A DNA stretch of 64,000 nucleotides from Adhaeribacter rhizoryzae (GTDB lineage Bacteria > Bacteroidota > Bacteroidia > Cytophagales > Hymenobacteraceae), in assembly GCF_008629685.1 (NCBI RefSeq), contig NZ_VWSF01000005.1, positions 186,001-250,000 of the forward strand. Reading direction: 5' to 3'. The translations under genes were made by a program, and so were the position numbers. Below, piece by piece: positions 25,529 to 34,395 of the stretch. Position 1 is the stretch's first letter. Each line of letters begins with the position of its first letter. The notes under the pieces are model-generated. The model searched no databases, was not told the DNA's origin, and saw only the letters and a list, made by a program, of their open reading frames with translations.

Positions 25529-26353
25529 TTATGGTTCTTCCTCTAAATCCGGTGCCGGTACGCCTTCCGGTGCACCAAATATTACTTCCAGTGGCTGTCC
25601 GTCTTCGGGGTGCGGACCGTTAAATACCAGACCAGCTTTTTGGTAGTCCTGCGGACTAAAAGTATAGAGGGTGCGGTGTAAACCTACCGCTTCGTATTTG
25701 CGGGTTTCAGGAAAAGCTTTATTACTTAAATCGGGTACCGGTACCAGTTTGGTTACTTCTACGCCGGTTAGGTGTTCCAGCGCCCTGGCATACGCCACAA
25801 CGTGTACACCGCCGCGCACCAGCAAATACCCCACCATTTCGCGAGCAGTGGGCTCAGTTACCATTTCGTAAACCCGCATTTTGTTTGCCCGGGCGCCGCA
25901 TTCCAGAAAAAAGTTATGGAGTAAATCTAATCTTAAGTTGCCGCTGCTAAATACGTTCTGGCCAGTCCACCAATCGCCCATCGAATCCATGGGCAAAGCC
26001 GATTGCCCGGAGGCTACAAACGGCCGGGAATGGCGAAAATCAGTAGCATTTTTTAAAGGGCCGGGTTCCGGATCGAAGCCCCGCTTGGTAGTGCCCGTCA
26101 GCAATAAATTAATGGCATAAGAAACGGCCTCAATATGGCCGTACTCTTCGCCGGCAATACTGCCAATTACATCGTAAAAAGGGCGTAACCGATTCCGGCC
26201 TCTAAAATTAAATGACTGAAACGTGTAGTTCATCAGCGTAGACATTTCGCCGAATTTACCGCCGAGCAATTCCTGTACGGCTGCGGCATCGTTGGCCGAG
26301 GGATTTTTAGGGGTTGGCAGCTCAATAGGCAGCCGATCCATTTTTAAAATCAT
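25529..26353 (-). CDS. Manganese catalase, apparently truncated by an in-frame TAA
   Basis: A non-heme catalase that splits hydrogen peroxide with a di-manganese centre. The five metal ligands are visible: Glu36 in GKFGEMSTLMNY, Glu70 and His73 in AGEEYGHIEA, a Glu in FFLECGARANKMR and a His in RGGVHVVAYARALE. The frame ends at TAA (25529-25531), but the same frame continues for 25 more codons to a second stop at 25451-25453, spelling LNSPGADDIDPEMFKDIAKK, a plausible native C-terminal tail. So the gene has probably lost its last ~26 residues by one substitution. The catalytic body is complete, so activity may persist. The start ATG at 26353 could also be Met5. Confidence 0.9.
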   Translation of the reverse strand: MILKMDRLPIELPTPKNPSANDAAAVQELLGGKFGEMSTLMNYTFQSFNFRGRNRLRPFYDVIGSIAGEEYGHIEAVSYAINLLLTGTTKRGFDPEPGPLKNATDFRHSRPFVASGQSALPMDSMGDWWTGQNVFSSGNLRLDLLHNFFLECGARANKMRVYEMVTEPTAREMVGYLLVRGGVHVVAYARALEHLTGVEVTKLVPVPDLSNKAFPETRKYEAVGLHRTLYTFSPQDYQKAGLVFNGPHPEDGQPLEVIFGAPEGVPAPDLEEEP

Positions 26354-26695
26354 AGGTTTTACATTTTAAGTTTATATTTAATATTAGATTTCTTAAAACG
26401 CCCTATTTAGGGTAAAGGTTAATGAAAAGTGCTGATATTAAGTTGAATAACATAATATTTAGCTGGCACGAAGCAGTTGTAAATTAAAGTTTAAACGTTG
26501 TCCGGATTGTGCATGGTTTTTTATATATAATTGTTGAACCGGAACCAGTATAATAAGCTTGAACGCACCCAGGCCGGAACAACCTGTCCGGCTTTAGCAT
26601 TCGGCGGCTGCTGCAAATTTTACCAGGAGCAGCCCGGGCAATATTTTTAGCTTACTCTGGAATAATCATTAACTTACCCAATCTTAATTACGCCT

Positions 26696-27832
26696 ATGAA
26701 ATATATATTAGTAGTCTTTTTTATTCCTATAAGCCTGCTGTTTAGTACAAGCTATGCTGTACAAGAGAAAGGGAAAGCGGGCATTACCAAAGAGGTGTTT
26801 GGCGCTTTGCCGGATGGCCGGGAAGCACACCTTTTTACCTTGCGCAATGCGGCGGGCATGGAAGTTGAAATTACCAACTACGGTGGCTACATTGTTTCCT
26901 GGACGGCTCCGGACAAAAACGGCAAACAAGAAAATATTACCTTAGGCGTGCCCACTTTTGCCGATTATTTAAAAGGTACTCCATCGTTCGGACCCATAAT
27001 TGGCCGCTACGGCAACCGCATTGCCAAAGGCAAATTGGTGCTGGATGGCAATGAATATACCTTAACGCCCAATGCCCGGGGGAATCACATTCACGGCGGT
27101 AGGGTAGGTTTCGATAAGAAATTATGGGCAGCCACCCCGGTTAACGGCAACGAGCCGGCCCTGAAACTGCAATACACCTCGCCGGATGGCGAAGAAGGCT
27201 ATCCCGGAACATTGGCCGTAGAAGTTATTTACACCCTGCAAAAAGACAACGCGCTACGCATTAATTACAAAGCCACTACGAATAAACCAACGGTCGTGAA
27301 TCTTACCAACCATACTTATTTTAATTTAAGCGGCATGAAAGGTAATATTCTGAACCACGAACTAATGGTAAATGCCGCTTCTTACTTGCCCACCGACCAA
27401 GCGCAGATACCAACCGGAGAAATAAAACCGGTAGCTGGTACGCCTTTCGATTTTACCAAACCTACGGCTATTGGCGCCCGCATCAACGATACCACCCATA
27501 CCCAAATCCGGTACGGCTCCGGCTACGACCATTGCTGGGTATTTACCGATAAATCAAATAAATTGAAACGCGGTGCTACTGTTTACGAGCCTAAAAGCGG
27601 CCGTTTTCTGGAAATGTTCACAACGGAGCCCAGTGTACAGGTTTATACCGCCAACCATTTAAACGGAACCTTGCGGGGCAAAGAAGGTGTAGCGTTTACC
27701 CGCCGTTATGGGGTGTGCCTCGAAACCCAGCATTTCCCCGATGCGCCCAATCACCCCAACTTTCCCAGTACCACCCTGCGGCCCGGCGAAACCTACCAGA
27801 GTACTACTATATACAAGTTTTCGGTGCGCTAA
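26696..27832 (+). CDS. Aldose 1-epimerase (galactose mutarotase), exported
   Basis: A 378-aa enzyme interconverting alpha and beta anomers of hexoses. A signal peptide (MKYILVVFFIPISLLFSTSYA) puts it in the periplasm. The beta-sandwich carries ENITLGVPTFADY, HGGRVGFDKKLWAA, the His of NHTYFNLSG, GYDHCWVF, and the catalytic Glu in VCLETQHFPDAPNHPNF. These match the GalM family in order and spacing. It heads a probable unit with a lipoprotein amidohydrolase 55 bases downstream. An exported mutarotase suggests work on sugars released outside the cytoplasm. The preceding gap (26354-26695) is gene-free; apart from a few A+T-rich runs I see nothing in it. Confidence 0.95.
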   Translation: MKYILVVFFIPISLLFSTSYAVQEKGKAGITKEVFGALPDGREAHLFTLRNAAGMEVEITNYGGYIVSWTAPDKNGKQENITLGVPTFADYLKGTPSFGPIIGRYGNRIAKGKLVLDGNEYTLTPNARGNHIHGGRVGFDKKLWAATPVNGNEPALKLQYTSPDGEEGYPGTLAVEVIYTLQKDNALRINYKATTNKPTVVNLTNHTYFNLSGMKGNILNHELMVNAASYLPTDQAQIPTGEIKPVAGTPFDFTKPTAIGARINDTTHTQIRYGSGYDHCWVFTDKSNKLKRGATVYEPKSGRFLEMFTTEPSVQVYTANHLNGTLRGKEGVAFTRRYGVCLETQHFPDAPNHPNFPSTTLRPGETYQSTTIYKFSVR

Positions 27833-27887
27833 ACCTTAGCCTATTTTGGTAACAGCAGGTAATATTTATAAATCTAAATTTGCTTGG

Positions 27888-29039
27888 ATGCGCTTTTATT
27901 TAGTTAAAGCCGGCAACACATTGCTCTATGTTGTTATAATGGCGGGGCTTTTAACCTTGGCGGGTTGCGCAACCCCTGGGCCACCAGCTAACCAGGAAAA
28001 ATATTATACCCTGGATGATTTTAGCTCGGTGCCGAAGTTTGATACGCACGTGCACCTAAATACAACCGATCCGAGTTTGCTGGAACAAGCCCAAAGGGAT
28101 AATTTTCGGCTCCTGACTATTAATGTTAACGCCCCGCATTACCCCACCATTACCCAGCAACAAGAGCTGGCGCTGCAGCACCGTAAAAATTTCTCGGATA
28201 GGCTGGCTTACGCTACTACCTTTTCGGTGCAAAATTGGGGCGCTGCGCATTGGGCAGAAGAAAGCTTAGCTTACCTGAAAAGCGCACTTGCCCAGGGAGC
28301 AATAGGGGTAAAAATCTGGAAAAATATAGGCATGGAGTTGAAAGACGAAAACGGCGCGTTCGTAATGATTAATGACCCGCGGTTTAAACCAATATTAGAT
28401 TATTTAGAACAAAACAAAATTCCGGTAATCGGCCATTTAGGTGAGCCCAAAAATTGCTGGCTGCCCTTAGCCGAAATGACCGTGAACAACAACCGGAATT
28501 ATTACGCCCAAAACCCCCGGTACCACATGTATCTGCATCCGGAAGCGCCTTCTTACGAAGAACACATCCGGGCCCGCGACCAGGTACTGGCCATGCACCC
28601 GCGTTTGCCTTTTACGGGCGCCCACCTGGGCAGCCTGGAATGGAGCGTAGATGAGTTAGCCAAACGTCTGGATAAATACCCGAACCTGGCCGTGGACATA
28701 AGCGCCCGGATGGCCCACCTGCAATACCAGGCCCAAACCGATTGGCAAAAGGTGCGCAATTTTATAATAAAATACCAGGACCGCCTGGTTTATGCTACCG
28801 ATATTGCCGTAGATACAAAAGAAGCACCGGCCAAAGTAAAAGAGCGCGCCCATGCGACCTGGCTCCGCGACTGGCGCTTTTTGGTAACCGCCGATACCAT
28901 GACTAACCCGAACGTAAACGGCGAGTTTAAAAGCCTGCACTTACCCAAAACTACCATAAATAAAATTTACCACAAGAATGCCTTAAAGATGTTTCCGGGA
29001 CTGGCTAAACTTGATAAAAGTGGTAGTAAAAAGAAGTAA
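27888..29039 (+). CDS. Amidohydrolase-type metal-dependent hydrolase, lipoprotein
   Basis: A 383-aa TIM-barrel hydrolase of the amidohydrolase_2 group. The lipobox LTLAGC follows an N-terminal hydrophobic segment. Metal ligands are recognisable: the HxH pair in FDTHVHLN, a Lys in GVKIWKN that may be carboxylated or structural, His in VIGHLGEPK and TGAHLGSLEW, and an Asp in VYATDIAVD. The substrate is unknown; relatives include decarboxylases and lactonases. The ATG at 27888 is chosen over an in-frame TTG at 27846 because it places basic residues just before the signal. It follows the epimerase by 55 bases, and an unknown membrane protein follows by 54 bases, so the three may be co-transcribed. 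Confidence 0.9.
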   Translation: MRFYLVKAGNTLLYVVIMAGLLTLAGCATPGPPANQEKYYTLDDFSSVPKFDTHVHLNTTDPSLLEQAQRDNFRLLTINVNAPHYPTITQQQELALQHRKNFSDRLAYATTFSVQNWGAAHWAEESLAYLKSALAQGAIGVKIWKNIGMELKDENGAFVMINDPRFKPILDYLEQNKIPVIGHLGEPKNCWLPLAEMTVNNNRNYYAQNPRYHMYLHPEAPSYEEHIRARDQVLAMHPRLPFTGAHLGSLEWSVDELAKRLDKYPNLAVDISARMAHLQYQAQTDWQKVRNFIIKYQDRLVYATDIAVDTKEAPAKVKERAHATWLRDWRFLVTADTMTNPNVNGEFKSLHLPKTTINKIYHKNALKMFPGLAKLDKSGSKKK

Positions 29040-29093
29040 ATAATATTGGCATAAAGGATTGAAACAGGTTTTTAGTGTTATCTTCTACCTGAA

Positions 29094-29648
29094 ATGGAAA
29101 GTTTAAACTTAACCTTATTCGATATTTTTGGATTTGTAATTCCGGGTGGCCTGATATTAATTTCTTTACTTTTAATTTTTAATGTAAAGTCAATAACTTC
29201 TATTACAGCGGCTTTAAAGAATATTTCATCTTCTCAAATAATATTTTTTGTAATTCTGGCCTATGTTATCGGCTTTGTTGCCGATAATATAAGCTATCGG
29301 TTATATACCTATTTAGGCCCGGTATTAAGGAGTTATGCTGTATACAAAATTGAAGAATTCTCCCTGGAATACAGAACCAGGATTCATTTTGTATCACCGG
29401 AAAGTTTTTCGATTATTGAAAGGTGGAATGCGCTTAAAACCTTTTCGTATAACCTTTCCTTTAGCTTTCTAATCTTAAGCATTTACTTTATTAAACAAGG
29501 CTCTAAAAAAAGATTGCTCTATCTATTTGCAGCAGTTTGTATTGGCGTAGCAATGCTTTTATTAAATAGAGCCCACATGTACGATGAATATTATGCAAGA
29601 GAAATAAAGGAAGCGGTTAAAATAATCAGTACAAGCCGTGGTAAATAA
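29094..29648 (+). CDS. Membrane protein of unknown function, 184 aa
   Basis: About four membrane segments: near 10-28 (FGFVIPGGLILISLLLIF), 48-65, 117-133 and 140-157, followed by a charged C-terminus. The start, LTLFDIFGFVIPGGL, resembles proteins with a DIFG...P.P.G motif in a family of small bacterial membrane proteins, but I cannot name it with confidence. The gene is richer in A+T than its neighbours. It follows the amidohydrolase gene by 54 bases. The following stretch to 29801 has no gene. Confidence 0.75.
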   Translation: MESLNLTLFDIFGFVIPGGLILISLLLIFNVKSITSITAALKNISSSQIIFFVILAYVIGFVADNISYRLYTYLGPVLRSYAVYKIEEFSLEYRTRIHFVSPESFSIIERWNALKTFSYNLSFSFLILSIYFIKQGSKKRLLYLFAAVCIGVAMLLLNRAHMYDEYYAREIKEAVKIISTSRGK

Positions 29649-29801
29649 TCAGGGTAGTAGCTGAATATTCTTTCCAAACCAAGCCATCCTTAATATTACC
29701 GGTAATTAAATTTTTATTAGTAGGGGAACAAAGTAAGAAAGCAAGCGTGCCGCAAAACTGATTGGAAAATATTAAGTTTATAATAGCATTCCTGATAAAA
29801 C

Positions 29802-29836
29802 AAAAGCTCTGGCCGGATTACCCAACCAGAGCTTTT
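29802..29836. terminator. Bidirectional terminator between the membrane gene and purQ
   Basis: AAAAGCTCTGG (29802-29812) pairs with CCAGAGCTTTT (29826-29836) around a 13-nt loop. The A and T runs at both ends allow termination from either side of these convergent genes. Confidence 0.85.
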
Positions 29837-29879
29837 AATATTTTTCGAAAAATATTAATTACAAACTTTATCCTGAATG

Positions 29880-30572
29880 TTAAGCCGGAACAGCTTCCAG
29901 CAGCGATTCAAATATTAAAAGGCCATCCATGTTGCCTAAATCCGGGTCGGCGGCGCGTTCGGGGTGGGGCATCATGCCAAAAACGTTGCGGCCTTCGTTG
30001 CTGATACCCGCAATACTCTCGATGCTACCGTTGCAGTTAGTATCGGGGGCAATAGCGGCGTGCGAGTTGCAGTACCGGAACATTACCTGATCCTGGTCTT
30101 TTATGCGCTGCAAGGTATCGGCATCGGCGTAGAAACGGCCCTCGCCATGGGCAATGGGCACCTGGTAAGCTTTGCCTTTTTCTAAACGGCGAGTAGGCAA
30201 TAAATCGGTGGTTTCAGGACGAATATGTACGTTGCGGCAAATAAATTTCTGTTCGGTATTACGCAGCAGCGCGCCGGGCAATAAGCCGGCTTCGGTTAAA
30301 ATCTGGAAACCATTGCAAATACCCATTACATAACCGCCTTTGTTGGCGTGGCCAATTACTTCTTGCATAATCGGCGAAAAGCGAGCAATGGCGCCGGAAC
30401 GCAAATAATCGCCGTAAGAGAATCCGCCGGGCAAAACAATAAAATCACAACTTTGCAGGTCGTGGTCTTTGTGCCACAGCCGGGCTACCGGCTTATTCGA
30501 AACCCGCTCTAAAACCTGAATAACATCCTGGTCGCAATTAGACCCTGGGAAAATAACAACGCCAAATTTCAT
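29880..30572 (-). CDS. purQ: Phosphoribosylformylglycinamidine synthase, glutaminase subunit PurQ
   Basis: A 230-aa glutamine amidotransferase that feeds ammonia to PurL in step 4 of purine synthesis. The class I amidotransferase triad is visible: Cys86 in GYVMGICNGFQ, with the oxyanion loop FIVLPGGFSYGDYLRSG, and the His/Glu pair in MMPHPERA near the C-terminus. Length equals that of stand-alone PurQ subunits, which work with a separate small PurL and PurS. The purL gene is not in this window. The ATG at 30572 gives the usual MKFGVVIFPGSNCD start. It is a one-gene unit; a bidirectional terminator follows. Confidence 0.98.
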   Translation of the reverse strand: MKFGVVIFPGSNCDQDVIQVLERVSNKPVARLWHKDHDLQSCDFIVLPGGFSYGDYLRSGAIARFSPIMQEVIGHANKGGYVMGICNGFQILTEAGLLPGALLRNTEQKFICRNVHIRPETTDLLPTRRLEKGKAYQVPIAHGEGRFYADADTLQRIKDQDQVMFRYCNSHAAIAPDTNCNGSIESIAGISNEGRNVFGMMPHPERAADPDLGNMDGLLIFESLLEAVPA

Positions 30573-30765
30573 GGGGTAAAGATAATACTTTAGGGTAAGA
30601 GAAAGGAATAAATAATAAAATTAATGCTAATGGATTCGGGCATAAAGAATAAATACTTATCCTGAATAGGCACTTCTTCTAATTTTAATAGGCTATACTT
30701 ACTTATTTTGGCTATAAAAGGCCGTAACTATATTATTTTTTATAACGCGAAAGCCGTAATACCAG

Positions 30766-30773
30766 TACCTTTA
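30766..30773 (+). promoter_or_regulatory. Candidate -7 box for the yicC gene
   Basis: TACCTTTA differs from TAnnTTTG at the last position and ends 30 bases before the ATG. Weak, sequence-only call. Confidence 0.3.
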
Positions 30774-30803
30774 TACAGAACTTAACCTTAACCAACCAGA
30801 ACT

Positions 30804-31697
30804 ATGTTACAATCCATGACCGGCTTTGGCACGGCCCGCCAGGATGGCGACCAGTACAGCATTACCATTGATATTCGCTCGCTCAATTCTAAAGGCTTGG
30901 ATTTAAGCTTGCGGCTGCCGCGGTTTCTGGCCGATAAAGAGCACGAAATCCGTACTATTTTGGGTAAAAGCCTGGTTCGGGGTAAAGTTTCGCTTAGCGT
31001 AGATTATTCGGGCACCACTAAGGCGGCCAGAACAGCCAATTCTATTAACCAGGAGCTGTTGCAGCATTATTATACCGAACTCGAAAACGCCGCCGATTTA
31101 GTAGGGGCTAGTAAAAACGATTTGTTTCGGTTGGCTTTGCAAATGCCGGAGGTAATTCAGCAAGCGCCGCGCACCGAGGAAGAAGATGCCCAAATGCCAG
31201 TGCCCTGGGAAATTATAACCGAGTTGTTGCAGGAAGCTATTGCTAACCTAAACCGTTTCCGGAGCGACGAAGGCAAAGCCCTGACCTCCGAAATAATGGC
31301 TTATGTTGACCGGATTCGGATTTTACTGGCCGAAGTTGATAAATACGACCCGGTTCGGCTGGAATATATCCGCGAGCGTATCCGCACGCACCTGGCCGAA
31401 ATAAGTAATTCGGAGCAGTTTAACCAAAACCGCTTTGAACAGGAAATGATTTATTTTATTGAGAAGCTGGATATTGCCGAAGAAAAAGTGCGTTTAATTA
31501 ATCACCTGCATTATTTTACCGAAACCGTTTATTTGCCCGAACCTACCGGTAAAAAACTGGCCTTTATCTCGCAGGAAATTGGCCGCGAAATTAATACCAT
31601 TGGTTCTAAAGCCAACGATGCCACCATTCAGCACCTGGTAGTAGAAATGAAAGAAGAACTGGAGAAAATTAAAGAACAGCTAAACAATATTTTATAA
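30804..31697 (+). CDS. YicC/YloC-family endoribonuclease
   Basis: A 297-aa protein beginning MLQSMTGFGTARQDG, the family signature start, and ending with the DUF1732-type block EIGREINTIGSKANDA. Both conserved ends and the middle charged helices are present, so it is full length. YicC and relatives are RNases (YicC of E. coli degrades the small RNA RyhB). In many genomes it precedes gmk, the guanylate kinase gene; here gmk does not follow, so the usual neighbourhood is broken and an AraC regulator is next. Confidence 0.95.
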   Translation: MLQSMTGFGTARQDGDQYSITIDIRSLNSKGLDLSLRLPRFLADKEHEIRTILGKSLVRGKVSLSVDYSGTTKAARTANSINQELLQHYYTELENAADLVGASKNDLFRLALQMPEVIQQAPRTEEEDAQMPVPWEIITELLQEAIANLNRFRSDEGKALTSEIMAYVDRIRILLAEVDKYDPVRLEYIRERIRTHLAEISNSEQFNQNRFEQEMIYFIEKLDIAEEKVRLINHLHYFTETVYLPEPTGKKLAFISQEIGREINTIGSKANDATIQHLVVEMKEELEKIKEQLNNIL

Positions 31698-31720
31698 ACA
31701 GGCAGGTGCAACGGTGGCTA

Positions 31721-31751
31721 TTGATAAGGCTAAATAGATTTTGTATATTTA
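31721..31751 (+). promoter_or_regulatory. Candidate promoter for the AraC-family gene
   Basis: TTG (31721-31723) and TATATTTA (31744-31751) with exactly 20 bases between them, close to the TTG-N20-TAnnTTTG pattern (last base differs). The ATG at 31771 follows 20 bases later. Confidence 0.45.
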
Positions 31752-31770
31752 GTTAATCAGCCGCGCACCT

Positions 31771-32697
31771 ATGATACGCCACGAATTTCCGGATTTAACC
31801 TGGCTGCAGAACCAGGTAGCCCTGCGCTTCGATAAAAAACAGGGCTGGCCCAATGTGGTATTAAATGTAAAATCTACGGGTTGCTACCGACCCAATATAG
31901 CCGGGCCTTTGTCGCTGTTTATGAATATAAAAGGGCAGAGCCACTGTGGGGTAGCGCAGCACAGTGTTAATATTCCCGAAACCCATTATTTTATTACCAA
32001 CCCCAGCGAAGCATATACTTTACAAATTCCGGAAAAAAGCATTACCGAAACTTTTAACATACATGTGGGGGAGCAGTTTTTAGAGCAGGTTTACGATGGG
32101 TTGGTGCTGCCGGAAGATAAGTTGCTCGCCGATCCTTTTACCGTGCAAAGCAGCCCCATATATTTCTTTAACCGGCTTTACCCCAAAGATGCTACTTTAA
32201 ATAAATTATTAAACCAGCTTTATGCGCAAGCCCAAACCGGGGTTGCGAGTAACCTGCTCCTGGAAGAAGGCCTAATAAATTTATTAATTTACCTGCTACA
32301 GGTGCACCGTGCTGCTTTAACCGAAACCGCTAAATTACCCGCCACCAAACGCGCCACCCAGTTAGAAATATACAAGCGGCTTTGTTATTCTATAGATTAT
32401 TTGCAAGCTCATTATAATTGCGAAATTACCCTGGAAGAACTGGCCCAAATAGCTTGTTTGTCTAAGTTTCATTATCTCCGTTCCTTTCGGGCTTGCTTCG
32501 GGCAAACGCCGCACCAATATTTAATGGCCGTTCGTCTGGCCAAAGCCAAAGCCTTACTCAAATATTCCGATATGCAGGTTACCGATATTGCCCTGGAAGT
32601 GGGTTTGCAGCACGTAAGTTCTTTAAGCCGGTTATTTGCCCAAAAAGCTGCCACCAGTGCGGGCAATTACCGTTTGCAGCAGGTGCTCTCAAATTAG
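31771..32697 (+). CDS. AraC-family transcriptional regulator
   Basis: A 308-aa regulator. Residues ~1-190 form a cupin-like sensor region with no obvious ligand motif. The C-terminal ~100 residues are the AraC double helix-turn-helix: ITLEELAQIACLSKFHYLRS is the first HTH, and VTDIALEVGLQHVSSLSRLF the second, with FGQTPHQYLMAVRLAKA between them. Such proteins usually activate a neighbouring gene in response to a small molecule. The next gene downstream (32772) encodes a membrane protein and has its own -7 box, making it the most likely target. Confidence 0.93.
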   Translation: MIRHEFPDLTWLQNQVALRFDKKQGWPNVVLNVKSTGCYRPNIAGPLSLFMNIKGQSHCGVAQHSVNIPETHYFITNPSEAYTLQIPEKSITETFNIHVGEQFLEQVYDGLVLPEDKLLADPFTVQSSPIYFFNRLYPKDATLNKLLNQLYAQAQTGVASNLLLEEGLINLLIYLLQVHRAALTETAKLPATKRATQLEIYKRLCYSIDYLQAHYNCEITLEELAQIACLSKFHYLRSFRACFGQTPHQYLMAVRLAKAKALLKYSDMQVTDIALEVGLQHVSSLSRLFAQKAATSAGNYRLQQVLSN

Positions 32698-32731
32698 CAA
32701 TTTTGGTTAACTAAATATTTGTGGGTGCCTA

Positions 32732-32739
32732 TAACTTTG
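32732..32739 (+). promoter_or_regulatory. -7 promoter box of the membrane protein gene
   Basis: TAACTTTG fits TAnnTTTG exactly, 32 bases before the ATG at 32772. It lies in the 74-base gap after the AraC gene, so the membrane gene need not depend on read-through. Confidence 0.5.
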
Positions 32740-32771
32740 GTACAGTTAACTAACCTAAAACCTCTTGTACT

Positions 32772-33542
32772 ATGGAAACCCCTATTTACCAAAGCGCCGC
32801 CATCCTGTTTACTTTTTTAACCGTTATAGTTGCAGCTTTAATTATTTTGGCTTTGCATTACGCTTTAGCCAAAACTGACTGGCCCGAGAGAAAAAAGAAA
32901 AATGCATTCTGGACCTCGACCGCCGGGTTGGTGGCCTGGTTAGCATTATTGGCCTTGCTGGCCAACCAAAATTTCTTTTCTGATTTCAGCACAATGCCAC
33001 CCCGGTTTGTGCTGGCCATTGCCCCTCCCTGGATAGTTATAGCCTGGTTAGCCAGCAGAAAATCTTTTCGTTATTTATTAAGCCTGGTGCCGCCCGCCTG
33101 GCCGGTATATTTGCAGAGCTTTCGGGTTGTAGTAGAAATTGGCCTTTGGATGGCCTTAGTGGCAGGCGTATGCCCGGTGCAAATGACCTTTGAAGGCCGT
33201 AACTTTGATATTCTGGTAGGCTTAACCGCGCCTTTGGCGGGTTATTTCTTCTTCCAGGAAAAATTAAATTTTCGGTGGGGCTTGCTCTGGAATATTTTTG
33301 GCTTGGCGTTGCTTCTAAATATTGTTACCGTTGCCATATTATCTACCCCAACCCCGTTTAGAGTGTTTTTGAACGAACCGGCTAATACTTTTGTAACTGT
33401 AGCGCCTTTTATCTGGTTGCCGGGGTTTTTAGTACCAGTAGCTTTGGCTATGCACGTTTTTTCTTTGCTTCAAATATTCAATTGGCAAAAGGAAAGCGCT
33501 CCCATTGCCAGCAAAGAAAAATTACAAAAAGTTGCCCAATAG
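32772..33542 (+). CDS. Seven-segment membrane protein, unknown
   Basis: A 256-aa protein with about seven hydrophobic segments distributed along its length, separated by short loops (TDWPERKKKN, SRKSFRYL, EGRNFD, EKLNFRW). Acidic and basic residues sit mainly at segment ends. No family motif is recognised. It follows the AraC-type gene by 74 bases and has its own -7 box; it is probably controlled by that regulator. Its last 21 bases overlap the end of the convergent vanZ-like gene, which argues for both stops being as shown. Confidence 0.85.
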   Translation: METPIYQSAAILFTFLTVIVAALIILALHYALAKTDWPERKKKNAFWTSTAGLVAWLALLALLANQNFFSDFSTMPPRFVLAIAPPWIVIAWLASRKSFRYLLSLVPPAWPVYLQSFRVVVEIGLWMALVAGVCPVQMTFEGRNFDILVGLTAPLAGYFFFQEKLNFRWGLLWNIFGLALLLNIVTVAILSTPTPFRVFLNEPANTFVTVAPFIWLPGFLVPVALAMHVFSLLQIFNWQKESAPIASKEKLQKVAQ

Positions 33543-33917
33543 GCGGTGGCGCAACACCAGGTTAAAGGCCGGAATAGCCAGCAGGGTACCAATGCTGTTG
33601 CTCACAATATCCATGATATCGCCTTGCCGGCCCCAACCCAAGGTACTTTGCAAATATTCAATAATAGACCCAAATATTATGGAAAGAATAACGGCATACA
33701 ACCCGCTGTGCCGGCGTAAGCTATTATTGGCTTTTTGCAGGTAAAAGCCCCGGCGCATTAAAAAGGTGAGAATAAAAAATACCACCGCGTGCGAAGCGGT
33801 CATGAAGGAAATAAGCTCCCATTGTGGTACCGGGGGCATATTGGCGGTGGGCAACAGCGTTAAAAACAAAATTACTGTTGCCCACGCCAGGGTAGGTATA
33901 TGATATTTCAAAAACAT
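33522..33917 (-). CDS. VanZ-like membrane protein
   Basis: A 131-aa protein with four membrane segments. The family pattern is clear: LTLLPTANMPPVPQW near the first segment, a central ASHAVVFFILTFLM, and IIEYLQSTLGWGRQGDIMDIVSNSIG, which matches the conserved acidic/Gln block of VanZ-like proteins (EYxQ...GR..DxxDxxxNxxG). Named for teicoplanin resistance, but in Bacteroidota the role is unknown. Gene order vanZ-gcvH-sprA-ruvA is conserved in the phylum, which supports the annotation of all four. It overlaps the convergent membrane gene by 21 bases. Confidence 0.93.
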   Translation of the reverse strand: MFLKYHIPTLAWATVILFLTLLPTANMPPVPQWELISFMTASHAVVFFILTFLMRRGFYLQKANNSLRRHSGLYAVILSIIFGSIIEYLQSTLGWGRQGDIMDIVSNSIGTLLAIPAFNLVLRHRLLGNFL

Positions 33918-33940
33918 GAAAATGTTTCGGCGGCCGAAAA

Positions 33941-34321
33941 TTAAGCACCCACTAGTTGGGCGTAATCCTCGGCGCTGAGTAACGCTTCCAGCTCGGCTGT
34001 ATCATCAATCGACATTTTAATCATCCAGCCGTCGCCGTAAGGATCGGAGTTTACATTCTCGGGGTTAGCATCTAATTTGGGGTTCAGCTCCAATACGGTG
34101 CCGGTAACCGGGCTAAATAAATCCGAAACGGTTTTTACGGCTTCTACCGTACCAAAAACTTCTTCGCGGTTTACTTTTTTGTCCAGGGTGTCAATATCAA
34201 CGTAAACAATGTCACCCAATTCACTTTGGGCAAAATCGGTTATACCAATGTAAGCCACATCGCCTTCAATGCGTACCCATTCGTGGTCTTTGGTGTATTT
34301 CAGGTCCTTCGGTAAATTCAT
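33941..34321 (-). CDS. gcvH: Glycine cleavage system H protein
   Basis: A 126-aa lipoyl carrier. The lipoylated Lys is Lys63 in [18 protein letters not shown]. It shuttles the methylamine group of glycine between the P, T and L proteins, which are not in this window. The N-terminus [20 protein letters not shown] is the family start. Upstream is sprA (75 bases), downstream vanZ-like (23 bases). Placement between sprA and vanZ is a conserved Bacteroidota feature and not a metabolic operon. Confidence 0.98.
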   Translation of the reverse strand: MNLPKDLKYTKDHEWVRIEGDVAYIGITDFAQSELGDIVYVDIDTLDKKVNREEVFGTVEAVKTVSDLFSPVTGTVLELNPKLDANPENVNSDPYGDGWMIKMSIDDTAELEALLSAEDYAQLVGA

Positions 34322-34395
34322 TTCTTAATTAAATAAGTTGTTTGTGAGTTTTGGCGGTTTAAATTTACATCCTTTTTTCAGAAATAGTTTAAAAC

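Noticed and set aside
14307-26353. Recoding of TAG or TAA as an amino acid
   Set aside because: Both stops are used normally elsewhere in the window, and the two interrupted genes use different stop codons. Nonsense mutations or sequence errors are simpler.
29762-30185. Plus-strand frames overlapping purQ and the gap before it
   Set aside because: They lie opposite a conserved gene or a terminator and do not read as proteins.
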